From the NCBI GenBank assembly GCA_029262995.1, contig JAJCYH010000012.1:62001-126000 (forward strand): a stretch of 64,000 nt of DNA. The letters run 5' to 3'. Both the position numbers and the translations under genes were made by a program. Positions 26,915 through 36,617 of this stretch are shown here, piece by piece. The notes beneath the pieces are model-generated. The model saw only the letters and a list, made by a program, of their open reading frames with translations. It was not told the origin of the DNA and did not search any database. The stretch is from Saprospiraceae bacterium. GTDB taxonomy: Bacteria; Bacteroidota; Bacteroidia; Chitinophagales; Saprospiraceae. The number at the start of each line of letters is the position of its first letter. Position 1 is the stretch's first letter.

Positions 26915-26922
26915 CAAATATA
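26915..26922 (-). promoter_or_regulatory. -7 promoter box TATATTTG for iscS
   Basis: Exact TAnnTTTG match on the minus strand, 23 bases before the iscS ATG. No TTG lies at the -33 position; GGGAAAACCGTCCC, an imperfect palindrome, occupies that place and could be an operator. Confidence 0.5.
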
Positions 26923-27015
26923 TATATAATTGGGACGGTTTTCCCAGAAAGCTTTAATGTTGAGAGGAGAACAAATATGGTTATGATAAGTTCAAAAATA
27001 AATCAAACTAAAATT

Positions 27016-27042
27016 AAAAAAGCCAATCCGCAAAGATTGGCT
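27016..27042 (-). terminator. Intrinsic terminator of the M23 peptidase gene
   Basis: Stem AGCCAATC / GATTGGCT with a 6-base loop. The AAAATTAAAAA run to its left gives the U-run on the minus strand. It lies 42 bases past the stop of the peptidase gene. Confidence 0.8.
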
Positions 27043-27083
27043 TCGTTGAGTTTTGATTACTAGTTTGAGTGGTTTAACATCTC

Positions 27084-28070
27084 TCAATAATCAAATGATT
27101 GATTTTGTACAGAAGCCTTTTTTACAAGATCCTGATATTCTTCTGGTGTGAGACCATCCATGCAGTAATCTATTGGATTAATAGCATGCTCATTGATCCT
27201 TATTTCATAATGTAAGTGAGGCGCGGTTGAAGTACCTGTGCTGCCTATCTTACCGATTTTTTGACCTTTGGTGACGACTTCTCCTTTGGTGACAGTAATC
27301 TCACTCATATGGGCATATAATGTAGTGTAACCAAAGCCATGATCAATCAATACATTATTACCGTAGCCTCTATTTTTTCTTTGTACCCGAACTATTACGC
27401 CGTTTCCTGTAGCTTGGATTGCCGTACCTCTTGGGGCCGTAAAATCAATGCCTTTATGAAATTTCTTAACGCCATGTACTGGATGAATTCTGTAGCCATA
27501 GCCTGACATGCTGTGCATGTTTCTTTTAAGTCTATCTTCTTGGACTGGTTTAATAGAAGGAATTGAAAGTAATTTCTTCTCTCTTTGTTTGGCTAGTGTA
27601 TATATTGTGTCAAGTGAGTTTTTTTGTAATTGAATCTTGTATTTCAGATTCTCAAGTTTTTTTCTGGTAGTTGAAGCGAATTCTTCAGAATTTCTAATGG
27701 TTGTCAGATAATCATTATCTGCACGTCCTCCAATACCTCCTTCCCATACCGATTCGTCTATGGGATCAATGCCAAATATGACTCTGTGAACTTCTGCATC
27801 TTTTAATTGCAGTTCATCCAGTTGTTCGGTCATTTTTTCAAAATCATTTGAAATCGAAGAAAACTGATACTCCATTTGCATAAGTTCTCTTTCCATTGCC
27901 ATTTCTTTTGGTGTAGGAATGATAGTGTAGGCTATTGTATATAGTCCAAAAGAGCATAATAACAAAAGCACAGTGAAAACTGTGAATTTGATCAACCTTT
28001 TCTTCCATGATGCATTCAGTTTTTCATATCGAAGCGAATTTTGATTAAATACGTATTTCTCTTTACTCAT
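27084..28070 (-). CDS. M23 family metallopeptidase, membrane-anchored
   Basis: Peptidoglycan endopeptidase or divisome-type LytM factor of 328 residues. A short cytoplasmic start and one membrane span (27-49) are followed by a coiled coil (about 58-95 and 130-170). The LytM domain (about 185-310) keeps the zinc set: H205-x3-D209 (HKGIDF) and H285-L-H287 (APHLHYEIR). Because the ligands are intact it is probably catalytic, unlike EnvC/NlpD. The arrangement resembles CsdB/MepM-type cell-wall hydrolases. Transcribed alone, with its own terminator. Confidence 0.92.
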   Translation of the reverse strand: MSKEKYVFNQNSLRYEKLNASWKKRLIKFTVFTVLLLLCSFGLYTIAYTIIPTPKEMAMERELMQMEYQFSSISNDFEKMTEQLDELQLKDAEVHRVIFGIDPIDESVWEGGIGGRADNDYLTTIRNSEEFASTTRKKLENLKYKIQLQKNSLDTIYTLAKQREKKLLSIPSIKPVQEDRLKRNMHSMSGYGYRIHPVHGVKKFHKGIDFTAPRGTAIQATGNGVIVRVQRKNRGYGNNVLIDHGFGYTTLYAHMSEITVTKGEVVTKGQKIGKIGSTGTSTAPHLHYEIRINEHAINPIDYCMDGLTPEEYQDLVKKASVQNQSFDY

Positions 28071-28314
28071 GTGATCAATAAAATATTAGAATTAGTAGTT
28101 TTGCTTTTTGGGCATTAAAAGTCTAAAGGATTATAATAAAGTGTAAAAATAGTCTTGCGATTTCGATTATCAAAATTAATTGTGAGATATTCTTTTATTA
28201 TATATAGATTTTTAAAATATAGAAATGGCTGATATTAATAATTTTAAAACATAAGGATTAACATATTATATATAATTGTTATATAAAAAACACACATTTA
28301 AAGACTTTTAACCA

Positions 28315-30936
28315 ATGAATTCGGAAATTATTAGGAAAACTTTCTTGGATTTTTTCAAATCAAAGAAACATCTTATTGTAGGTTCGGCACCTATCGTTGT
28401 AAAGGACGATCCAACTCTGATGTTTACCAATGCGGGTATGAATCAGTTCAAAGATTATTTTCTTGCAACTCAAACACCAGAAGCACGACGTGTTTGTGAT
28501 ACTCAAAAATGCTTGCGCGTTTCTGGAAAACATAATGACTTAGAAGAAGTAGGGCGTGATTCTTACCATCATACAATGTTTGAAATGTTGGGGAACTGGT
28601 CTTTTGGAGATTATTTTAAAAAGGAAGCGATAACTTATGCATGGGAGTTATTAACGGAGGTATATGGACTAAATCAGGATGATTTCTACATTACTATTTT
28701 TGAAGGTGATAAACGAGATGGAACCAATCCGGACAATGAGGCGGCAGAGATATGGAAACAGTTTATTTCTGAAGACCGTATTCTTTATTTTGATAAAAAG
28801 GACAATTTCTGGGAAATGGGAGAAACAGGACCTTGTGGTCCTTGTTCTGAAATTCATGTTGACGTCCGAAGCGCAGAAGAAAAAGCGAAAACATCTGGAA
28901 AACAGTTGGTCAATCAGGACCATCCTCAGGTGATTGAAATTTGGAATCTTGTTTTTATACAATATAATAGAAAGGCTGATGGTAGTCTTGAAGATTTGCC
29001 AGAAAAGCATATTGATACAGGGATGGGCTTTGAAAGACTTTGTATGGTAGTTCAGGGAAAGCAAACCAACTACGATTCTGATTTATTTACACCATATATT
29101 GATAAGATATCTGAATTATCAGGAATTAAATATACATCTGATTATTCTGGAGATTCAAAATCAGATATTGCAATGAGAGTATTAACGGATCACCTACGTG
29201 CAATTTGTTTTACTATATCGGATGGCGAAATGCCAAGTAATACTGGTGCTGGATATGTGATAAGAAGGATTCTTCGCAGAGCTGTCAGATACTATTACTC
29301 TTTTCTTGACATCAAAGAACCCTTTCTACATCAATTCGTGTCCATGTTAGCGGCTCAGTTTAAGGATATTTTTCCTGAGCTCAAAGCACAAGAGGAGTTT
29401 GTAACAAAGGTGATCCTAGAAGAAGAGAAGTCATTTCTGAGAACACTATCAGATGGGCTGAAACGTCTTGATGCACTTAAGATTGATGATGGCATTTTAA
29501 GTGGTAAGGATGCTTTTGAATTATATGACACCTATGGGTTTCCTTTTGATCTCACAAGACTGGTAGCTGAAGAAAAGGGGTGGTATGTTGACGAAAAGGC
29601 TTTTGAAAAAGCACTGAATGAACAAAAAGAAAGAAGTAGAGCAGATGCAAGCATGCAAGCAGGAGATTGGGTCATTGTAAATGAAGGTGTTGATACAGAG
29701 TTTATTGGTTATGATGACCTCGCAGCTGATGATATTAAATTATTGCGATACAGAGTAGTGAAAGAAAAGGGTACTCAATTTACGCAATTGATACTTGACA
29801 GGACACCTTTCTATCCGGAAGGTGGTGGACAAGTCGGCGATACTGGATTTTTACATTTTGGGTCTGATTCGATAAGAGTTTTGGATACCAAGAAGGAGAA
29901 TAATACAATAATTCATTATGTGGATAATATTTCTTCAAATCCAAAATTGCCCATAGCAGCTTTTGTCGATGTGGAGAAGCGAAGATTGACAGAATGTAAT
30001 CATTCATCAACACATTTATTACATGCTGCACTGAGATCTGTTCTAGGTACTCATGTTCAGCAAAAAGGATCATTGGTAAAAGATAGTTTGTTGAGGTTTG
30101 ATTTTTCTCATTTTGATAAAATGTCTGACGAGGAGATAAAGAAAGTTGAGCAAATTGTAAATCAAAAAGTTAGAGACAACATTGCATTAGAAGAAACGAG
30201 GTCTATGTCAATAGAAGAAGCAAAAAAAGCAGGAGCAATGATGTTATTTGGTGAAAAATATGGCGACTCAGTGAGAATGATCACTTTTGATAAAAATTTC
30301 TCACGTGAACTATGTGGAGGATGTCATGTTTCTAGTACTGGTCAAATTGGCTTTTTCAAAATCATTTCTGAATCAGGAATAGCGGCTGGCGTCCGAAGGA
30401 TAACTGCCATCAGCTCGCAATATGCTGAAAATTATATTTTTGATGAGTTGGGTAAGTTAGAGCAGATATCACAAATGTTTAAGAATCCGCGTGATGTTGT
30501 TGGTTCAATAAATGATCTACAAGAGGAAAACAAATCTCTTAAAAAACAGATGGAACAATTACAGGCTTCAAAAGCAGGGGACCTAAAAGGCGATTTAATC
30601 AAAAAAATACAGATAATTAATGGAGTGAATTTGCTTGCGGAAAAGGTAACGTTGTCAGATTCAACAGCAGTTAAAACCCTTGTATTTAATTTAGAAGCGG
30701 AGGTAGGTAATGCAATTATTTTATTGGCTGTAGAAAACGATTCTAAAGTTCAACTGCTGCTAAAAATTAGTGAGAGTCTGATTACCGAACGAAATCTTGA
30801 TGCTTCGGTTATGATTAAATCGTTGGCACAACGAGTTAACGGTGGTGGTGGAGGTCAGAAGTTTTTTGCAACAGCTGGAGGAACTAATCCAGATGGTATC
30901 AATGCGGTTTTATCAGATATTAAGCAAATGATATAA
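28315..30936 (+). CDS. alaS: Alanyl-tRNA synthetase
   Basis: Class II aminoacyl-tRNA synthetase of 873 residues, the normal length. The start SEIIRKTFLDFFKSKKH and motif 1-3 region (VVKDDPTLMFTNAGMNQFKD, RVCDTQKCLRVSGKHNDLE) are typical. The editing domain has HSSTHLLH and CGGCHV for zinc. A GGGGG-rich C-terminal DHHA1 domain closes the protein (VNGGGGGQKFFATAGG). It charges tRNA-Ala and clears Ser/Gly mischarging. Transcribed alone, between AT-rich leader and the hairpin at 31035. Confidence 0.97.
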   Translation: MNSEIIRKTFLDFFKSKKHLIVGSAPIVVKDDPTLMFTNAGMNQFKDYFLATQTPEARRVCDTQKCLRVSGKHNDLEEVGRDSYHHTMFEMLGNWSFGDYFKKEAITYAWELLTEVYGLNQDDFYITIFEGDKRDGTNPDNEAAEIWKQFISEDRILYFDKKDNFWEMGETGPCGPCSEIHVDVRSAEEKAKTSGKQLVNQDHPQVIEIWNLVFIQYNRKADGSLEDLPEKHIDTGMGFERLCMVVQGKQTNYDSDLFTPYIDKISELSGIKYTSDYSGDSKSDIAMRVLTDHLRAICFTISDGEMPSNTGAGYVIRRILRRAVRYYYSFLDIKEPFLHQFVSMLAAQFKDIFPELKAQEEFVTKVILEEEKSFLRTLSDGLKRLDALKIDDGILSGKDAFELYDTYGFPFDLTRLVAEEKGWYVDEKAFEKALNEQKERSRADASMQAGDWVIVNEGVDTEFIGYDDLAADDIKLLRYRVVKEKGTQFTQLILDRTPFYPEGGGQVGDTGFLHFGSDSIRVLDTKKENNTIIHYVDNISSNPKLPIAAFVDVEKRRLTECNHSSTHLLHAALRSVLGTHVQQKGSLVKDSLLRFDFSHFDKMSDEEIKKVEQIVNQKVRDNIALEETRSMSIEEAKKAGAMMLFGEKYGDSVRMITFDKNFSRELCGGCHVSSTGQIGFFKIISESGIAAGVRRITAISSQYAENYIFDELGKLEQISQMFKNPRDVVGSINDLQEENKSLKKQMEQLQASKAGDLKGDLIKKIQIINGVNLLAEKVTLSDSTAVKTLVFNLEAEVGNAIILLAVENDSKVQLLLKISESLITERNLDASVMIKSLAQRVNGGGGGQKFFATAGGTNPDGINAVLSDIKQMI

Positions 30937-31034
30937 AAGATTCTAGAAATACATATAAGCTTTATTAAAGGAGTCTGGAACTTGACAGCAAGCAACTATG
31001 CTTTAAAGAATTATATTAAAAAATATATTACCTT

Positions 31035-31067
31035 GAGAAGGTCCATTCCATTCGAATGGACTTTCTT
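31035..31067 (+). terminator. Intrinsic terminator of alaS
   Basis: Stem GAAGGTCCATTC / GAATGGACTTTC (8 strict pairs plus G-T and A-T extensions, 5-base loop) followed by TTT. The U-run is short. Confidence 0.7.
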
Positions 31068-31092
31068 TGCTTAGACTTTAAATAGATTACGA

Positions 31093-32001
31093 ATGAATAA
31101 ACCGATCACAATAATTTTCATATTGGGTTTTGTAGCCTGTGCTCCTAAATCATCAGAATTTATAGTTGATGAGAAAGATTCTTATTCTAAGCAACATACC
31201 ATTTGGCAGAACCAAAGAATCAAATCACTAACGGCTACTGAAGGGTGGTTGTCCGTTATCGGCTTGTCATTGTTAAAAGAAGGAAAGAACACAATCGGTT
31301 CGAGATCTGATATGGATATTAGGCTTCCAGAATTTGCTTCTTCTGTTGTTGGACAAATCCACCTTAGCCAAGATTCATTTTTTTTTGAAAGTGCGGGAGA
31401 AAGTTACACAACCGTCAATGGTGAAAGATTTTTATCTGGTAAAATGAATACTCAAGATGATGGTGTCTTAACGAAAATTAGACATAAGTCAATTATTTTT
31501 TATGTTATTAAGCGAGGTGACAAATATGGTTTGCGCATAAAAAATACACTTGCCAAAGCAAGGTATAGCCTAAAGGAGATACCATCTTTTCCAATTAATT
31601 ATAATTTAATCCATGAAGCCACGGTGAAGGACAAAAGAGACGATGGAGAGATGTTAAGCGTTGAGGATATAACAGGATCCAAACAAGATTATATTATTCA
31701 AGCAGAGTTAACTTTTGTTATTAAAAAGAGGAAACTCAGTTTGTTAGCATTCGACGGAGGACCAGATTTTTACTTTGTAATATTCAAAGACAGGACCACT
31801 GGAAATGAGACCTATGGCGGTGGGCGCTACATGTACGTAAAACGGCCTAAGGAATCTGAAGAAAAAGCAATTCTGGATTTTAATAGAGCTTTTAACCCGC
31901 CATGTGTTTTTACATTATTTGCTACTTGTCCAATTCCTCCACAAAGAAATTTTTTGGATGTTGACATTAAAGCCGGTGAGAAAGCTATGGATTCACATTA
32001 A
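31093..32001 (+). CDS. DUF1684 domain lipoprotein
   Basis: Lipoprotein of 302 residues with lipobox FVAC (Cys 16). The mature part fits the DUF1684 family: WQNQRIKSLTATEGWLSVIG near the start and the conserved end block DFNRAFNPPCVFTLFATCP with its NPPC...CPxPxxxN cysteine pair. Family function is not established. Separated from the convergent S9 peptidase by only 8 bases with no terminator. Confidence 0.85.
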   Translation: MNKPITIIFILGFVACAPKSSEFIVDEKDSYSKQHTIWQNQRIKSLTATEGWLSVIGLSLLKEGKNTIGSRSDMDIRLPEFASSVVGQIHLSQDSFFFESAGESYTTVNGERFLSGKMNTQDDGVLTKIRHKSIIFYVIKRGDKYGLRIKNTLAKARYSLKEIPSFPINYNLIHEATVKDKRDDGEMLSVEDITGSKQDYIIQAELTFVIKKRKLSLLAFDGGPDFYFVIFKDRTTGNETYGGGRYMYVKRPKESEEKAILDFNRAFNPPCVFTLFATCPIPPQRNFLDVDIKAGEKAMDSH

Positions 32002-32009
32002 AATCAATA

Positions 32010-34619
32010 TTATTTTTTTTCATTCAGTTCCATTATCATTTCAGCACCATTCATTTCTTTTATTATTTTTATTTTTTTAATTAATTTGAATGGTGCTTGA
32101 TTGCTGATCCAATTTCTTTCAATCAATTCAGAACCGTCCGCACTGTAGATTTCTATCAATGCACAAGAGTATGCATTGATATTTACTACGTCTCTCTTTG
32201 TCAGTTTAAAATAGTCAAGTTTTTGATTTTGGCTGTTAAATACTCTCAAGTAGGAGGAATCTCCTTCAATTAACTCAAGATGTTCTAAATAGAGATCCAG
32301 CATGGGTCCGTCTAAGATAATGTCTGATTCAAATTTTTGATTTACCTCGATTGTATTGTTTGGAATCTGAATTTCACCAGTAACTGTATTCTCTTTAAAA
32401 TCAAGTAATACCTTAAGTGGTGCTTGATTGATTTCTCTTTTGATCGGCGTAAATGCAACGGAATCAAATATTGAGATATCTAACATATTTCCCATAGGGG
32501 ATTCGCTTTGGTCTTTTACAATGATACGTGATGCCTCAATTGTTACGTTTCGTTGAATTTCAAAATTCATCTTCTGTCCCTGAATGGTAATTTCAATTTC
32601 ATATAAAATATTACAAGCAATAATTTCTCTAGTTGGAAGTATATGGGCTTTGTTTAAGTTTTCTTTTGAAACAATTTGAGGCATTTTTAAAGCTTTAACA
32701 TCTACTGTAGCACGAGATATAATTTCCTGGATGTTATCTGAGGACTCTTCTTGATATCTGCCTTTGAGCTGGTGTGCAAGAAATTTCTCCATTACTGTAA
32801 TAAATGCCATATTGTTTTCTGGTTTGGCAAATCCATGTCCTTCATCTGGAAAGTTAAGATATTCAACCGCTTTGTTTTGATCTCGAACAGCTATGACAAT
32901 TTGATCAGACTCTGATTTTTTTACTCTGGGATCATTTGCACCTTGTGCAACCAAAAGGGGTGCTTTTATTTTGTTGGCATGAAAAAATGGAGACTGTCTC
33001 TTTAACTGCTTTCTACCTTCTTCTGTGGTTGGATCACCCATTCTTTTATGGAACATTACTCTTGCTGATTCCCAATATGGAGGAATGGTATCAAGGAGGG
33101 TAAATAAATTTGATGGCCCAACAATGGAAACACCAGCAGCATAAATATCAGGCGTAAAGCATAATCCTGCCAGCGTTGCGTAACCACCATAGGAACCACC
33201 CATAATAGCTACTCTCTTAGGGTCAGCAATCTTTTGATCAACCAGGTAATGATAACCTGCTGTTAAATCGTCTTGCATTTTTTCACCCCATTCATTTATG
33301 GCTGCGTTTAAAAATGCTTTTCCATAGCCAGTAGATCCTCTGAAATTGACCTGTAAAACAGCATAATCTCTATTTGCAAGAAATTGCGCAAAAGAATTAT
33401 AGCCCCAATAATCTCTTGCCCATGGTCCCCCATGAACAAAAATTACTGCTGGGAGAAGATCATTAATTTTAGATACAGGTATTGTTAAATAGGCAGGTAT
33501 TTCAAGACCATCAATGGATTGATAACGAACAGGAGTCATTTCTGCTAAGTGTTCCTTGGGTAGATCGGATCTTGGACTGTAAAGATAATCTATGCTTTTA
33601 AGATGGCGATCAAACAAATATGCTGAACCAGGGTCCTTATCGCTAGCAATATAAATAATCCAGAGATTTTCATCGTAACTGCTTGAGCTTATTGAAATTT
33701 CAGCATTAGGGAATTTATCTTTTAGAATATTATAATCAGTTTGGAAGACGTTATCTCTCCAATATATTCTTTTCTTGTCTCCTATATATATGGTTGCTAT
33801 CAATTCTTCTGACTGTATTGAAAAAGTCAGGTTTTCAAGATCTACTTGTTTTTCGGGATCAGATTCTACAAAAGTGAGATCTCTGGTTTTAGGATCATAA
33901 AGATAAAGTCCAGAAAGGTCGACTTCTCCTATATTCGAGATAAAATACACCTTTCCGTCTTTTCTAAATTTCACGGGGTGAATGGATTCTTCCAGATTAG
34001 CATAAAATATTCTTTCGAAGCCTTTGTCAGTAAGTTGCAATATTTCATTGCCCCCATCTTCAGTTGATCTGCTTGCTAGTTTCGGTCTTGAATCAAGATC
34101 AAAATATAGGCTACTTAGTTTTTCTTCATTTTTATGGATTAGGTTAATATTTCCGTTTGCTATATTGATGCTATAGAAGTCATGCCATGTTTTGTCACGG
34201 TCATTCATGGCTACAAGAATGATTTCTGGATCTGATTTGGGCAGGGATACGACATAGGCATGGGTATTCTCATAAGGCGTTAAATCTCTGGCTTCAGGAA
34301 CATAGTTTTCATTAGCAGAACTAGGATCAACGGCAAAGAGACCAAAGTTTTCGTCTCCTCCACGATCTTGAGCATAAATGACATATTTAGAATCCCAACT
34401 CCAAAAGTAGGAGCGGATGGGTCTATCAAAATCTTTGGTTAAGGGATAGGCTTTCTCAAAAGGAAGATCAAGGGGTTTGATCCAAATATTAAGGACGTCT
34501 TGATAGGCCATTAGAAAGCTCATGAACTTTCCATCAGGGCTTAGTTGAGCACCAGCAATTTTAGGATTGCCAAAAAATATTTCTCTGTCTATTAAAGGGG
34601 ATAAATATTCTGTCGCCAT
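32010..34619 (-). CDS. S9 family (prolyl oligopeptidase-like) peptidase with C-terminal extension, no signal peptide
   Basis: Serine peptidase of 869 residues. An N-terminal beta-propeller (about 10-355, blades with SPDGKFMSFLMA, YVIYAQDR, KVYFISN) gates the alpha/beta-hydrolase domain (about 370-620). Catalytic triad: S476 (MGGSYGGYATLAG), D563 (GANDPRV) and H595 (DEGHGFAKP). Most Bacteroidota relatives end near residue 630; this one adds about 230 residues of beta-rich sequence (FEIQRNVTIEASRIIVKD ... AEMIMELNEKK) that I do not recognise. No signal peptide is present, so it is likely cytoplasmic. It should hydrolyse peptides in the final stage of protein use. Confidence 0.9.
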   Translation of the reverse strand: MATEYLSPLIDREIFFGNPKIAGAQLSPDGKFMSFLMAYQDVLNIWIKPLDLPFEKAYPLTKDFDRPIRSYFWSWDSKYVIYAQDRGGDENFGLFAVDPSSANENYVPEARDLTPYENTHAYVVSLPKSDPEIILVAMNDRDKTWHDFYSINIANGNINLIHKNEEKLSSLYFDLDSRPKLASRSTEDGGNEILQLTDKGFERIFYANLEESIHPVKFRKDGKVYFISNIGEVDLSGLYLYDPKTRDLTFVESDPEKQVDLENLTFSIQSEELIATIYIGDKKRIYWRDNVFQTDYNILKDKFPNAEISISSSSYDENLWIIYIASDKDPGSAYLFDRHLKSIDYLYSPRSDLPKEHLAEMTPVRYQSIDGLEIPAYLTIPVSKINDLLPAVIFVHGGPWARDYWGYNSFAQFLANRDYAVLQVNFRGSTGYGKAFLNAAINEWGEKMQDDLTAGYHYLVDQKIADPKRVAIMGGSYGGYATLAGLCFTPDIYAAGVSIVGPSNLFTLLDTIPPYWESARVMFHKRMGDPTTEEGRKQLKRQSPFFHANKIKAPLLVAQGANDPRVKKSESDQIVIAVRDQNKAVEYLNFPDEGHGFAKPENNMAFITVMEKFLAHQLKGRYQEESSDNIQEIISRATVDVKALKMPQIVSKENLNKAHILPTREIIACNILYEIEITIQGQKMNFEIQRNVTIEASRIIVKDQSESPMGNMLDISIFDSVAFTPIKREINQAPLKVLLDFKENTVTGEIQIPNNTIEVNQKFESDIILDGPMLDLYLEHLELIEGDSSYLRVFNSQNQKLDYFKLTKRDVVNINAYSCALIEIYSADGSELIERNWISNQAPFKLIKKIKIIKEMNGAEMIMELNEKK

Positions 34620-34639
34620 AATAGTTATTGTGGAAAGGT

Positions 34640-35395
34640 TTATTTTTTACGCTGTAATTCCATGAGTTTGCTTTCTCGGTAGTAGATATATGAAGCTGTA
34701 GTTTTAGCCATCAAATAGCCATAGAAACCGTCTAGAAACCCAAGCTTTAAAATGTATTCAACGATAAACTTCCAAAGGGGTTTAATCAGTATTCGAAAAT
34801 AATTGGTTTTCTGGCCTTGCTCGAATCTATATTTTGCAGCTTGACTGCTATGATTATTTATGGTTTTGATACGGTCGTCAATATCTTCATTGCAATGATG
34901 TAGGAGTAACGAATTAAGTTTACCCGTCCCTGTATTCTCAAGATTCAATATCTTGTCATGAGGAGGATTGCCGGTGCAATAGATTTTATGTTTATTGAAT
35001 AATCGTATGATCCTGTGCGGAAACCAAGATCCATATTTAAGAAAGTAACCATTAATTGCATTCAAGCGATTCAAATAATAAGCGTCTGCCTTTGGGTCTA
35101 TTAATATTTCTGATATCTCTGATTGGAGTTCCTCGCTCAAGAATTCATCTGCATCCAAAGCAAGTACCCAATTGTTTTTGGCAAATGAAATGGACAATTC
35201 TCGCTGCTCTATATACCCCATGAATTCGTGGAATTCAATTCTTGCTCCTAGAGACCTAGCAATTTCTACTGTTTTATCAGTTGAATAGGAATCCAATACG
35301 ACTATCTCATCACTAATTTTGAGCACCGACTCAATACAAGCTTTAATATTCTTTTCCTCATTAAAGCACATGATGACAGTGGATAGCTTATGCAT
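34640..35395 (-). CDS. Family 2 glycosyltransferase, WaaE/KdtX-like
   Basis: GT-A enzyme of 251 residues. It begins LSTVIMCFNEEKNIKACIES, continues with EIVVLDSYSTDKTVEIA and ends its nucleotide-binding part at WVLALDADEFLSE (DxD). These match the WaaE/KdtX group, which adds a glucose or related sugar to the inner LPS core. A C-terminal amphipathic region may lie on the membrane. Its start overlaps the end of the O-antigen ligase-like gene by 8 bases, so the three genes 34640-37405 form one operon for surface polysaccharide. Confidence 0.88.
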   Translation of the reverse strand: MHKLSTVIMCFNEEKNIKACIESVLKISDEIVVLDSYSTDKTVEIARSLGARIEFHEFMGYIEQRELSISFAKNNWVLALDADEFLSEELQSEISEILIDPKADAYYLNRLNAINGYFLKYGSWFPHRIIRLFNKHKIYCTGNPPHDKILNLENTGTGKLNSLLLHHCNEDIDDRIKTINNHSSQAAKYRFEQGQKTNYFRILIKPLWKFIVEYILKLGFLDGFYGYLMAKTTASYIYYRESKLMELQRKK

Positions 35396-36617
35396 TTTCT
35401 TTATTTAAAGATTCTAGGTTTTTCATAGAAAACAATAATACAAAGATATAAGCTGCCACGCCAATTTGTGATTCTATAGTATGTTCCACCATAAACGAAG
35501 CTGTCAACATCAGAAAGCTTCCTAGCATAAAGATATCGTTGTATCCTTTGTAATAGAAAAGAGGGTAGATGCTGCAAAAGATAAAAATTAGCATACCTAA
35601 AATACCTATGCTGGCTCCTGTAAGAATATATTGATTATGTGGAAGCAGTTCCAAATCGGTCAGTTCTGGGTAGTGTAATTCAAGATATTGATTGGTTTCC
35701 TCCATGATATCACCTATGCCTACACCAAGCACTGGATTTTCTTTAATCAGTTGAAGACCTGCAAAAATACTTCCTAATCTTCTTGAATCGGAAAGGTGTC
35801 TTATGTTTTCATTTTTTGCGAAAAGCTCAAGACTATAATTCATATAGCCTATCTTATTTTTGATTGTTGGCACATAATTAATAGCAATTAGTAGAGACAC
35901 AATTGAAACAAGGAGTAGGATTCCTGCTTTTTTTCTATACTGTTTTTGCATAGCAAAGTATATAATTATACTTCCAATGACTACATATAAGCCCATTAGT
36001 CCAGATCTTACGGCTAACACGTGTAGATAGACCGAAAGGAGAACGACGATAATCGATAATATTTTCTTTTGATTTTTAAGGATAAGTGCGGGTTGAGAAA
36101 GTACCAAGTAAATAGACATTAGTACTGCTGTAGCAACTAGTAAACTATATCTTATATGATGAATTGGTGTTGGAAGAATCTGGCCTTTACCATAGATAGA
36201 AATGTAATAAGAATAATCCGTTAGAAACATAATAGTGGACCAAAGAACTGAACAAACGATTAAGCCAATGAAAAACAGCATCAATCGTTGCATTATATCT
36301 TTGGATAGCCGTGGAGACAGATAAAATGCAAATGGTAAAAATAGGAATGGCAATTTAATACGCATGCGATTCAGAAAGTAGTCGGTATCTTCTGACCATA
36401 GCCCGGATATTAAAAATAGAAAAAATATAATAGTTACGGAAAGATAATATCTGTTATTTATAAAACCTATTAATTTGCCTGATTGCTGGTAATTTGAAAC
36501 CCCTGCAACAAGGAATAGTAACATGCCAATGCTGATTAAAAACCTTGAATACAATAAGCCAATGCTGAGGCATACGAAAGCAAACTGAAATAAATTTTCT
36601 GGTTTAAGTAGTTTCAT
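35388..36617 (-). CDS. O-antigen ligase/polymerase family membrane protein (Wzy/WaaL-like)
   Basis: Polytopic membrane protein of 409 residues with about eleven hydrophobic spans. The family's large periplasmic loop lies at about 250-325 and contains RRLGSIFAGLQLIKENPVLGVG, the PF04932 (Wzy_C) hallmark (GxGxG...N). HNQYILTGASIGILGM follows, with the conserved H-N-x-Y. Such enzymes join or polymerise O-antigen repeats on the periplasmic face. Whether it is ligase or polymerase cannot be told. The ATG shares bases with the cysQ stop (TAATG). Confidence 0.85.
   Translation of the reverse strand: MKLLKPENLFQFAFVCLSIGLLYSRFLISIGMLLFLVAGVSNYQQSGKLIGFINNRYYLSVTIIFFLFLISGLWSEDTDYFLNRMRIKLPFLFLPFAFYLSPRLSKDIMQRLMLFFIGLIVCSVLWSTIMFLTDYSYYISIYGKGQILPTPIHHIRYSLLVATAVLMSIYLVLSQPALILKNQKKILSIIVVLLSVYLHVLAVRSGLMGLYVVIGSIIIYFAMQKQYRKKAGILLLVSIVSLLIAINYVPTIKNKIGYMNYSLELFAKNENIRHLSDSRRLGSIFAGLQLIKENPVLGVGIGDIMEETNQYLELHYPELTDLELLPHNQYILTGASIGILGMLIFIFCSIYPLFYYKGYNDIFMLGSFLMLTASFMVEHTIESQIGVAAYIFVLLFSMKNLESLNKENA

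Noticed and set aside
26977-27063. 28-codon open frame with a strong Shine-Dalgarno-like AGGAG before its ATG
   Set aside because: It runs through the terminator of the M23 gene, codes a Lys-rich low-complexity peptide, and Bacteroidota rarely rely on such sites; treated as chance.
28669-29064. 131-residue minus-strand open frame inside alaS
   Set aside because: Fully antisense to a conserved synthetase domain; a shadow of the real frame.
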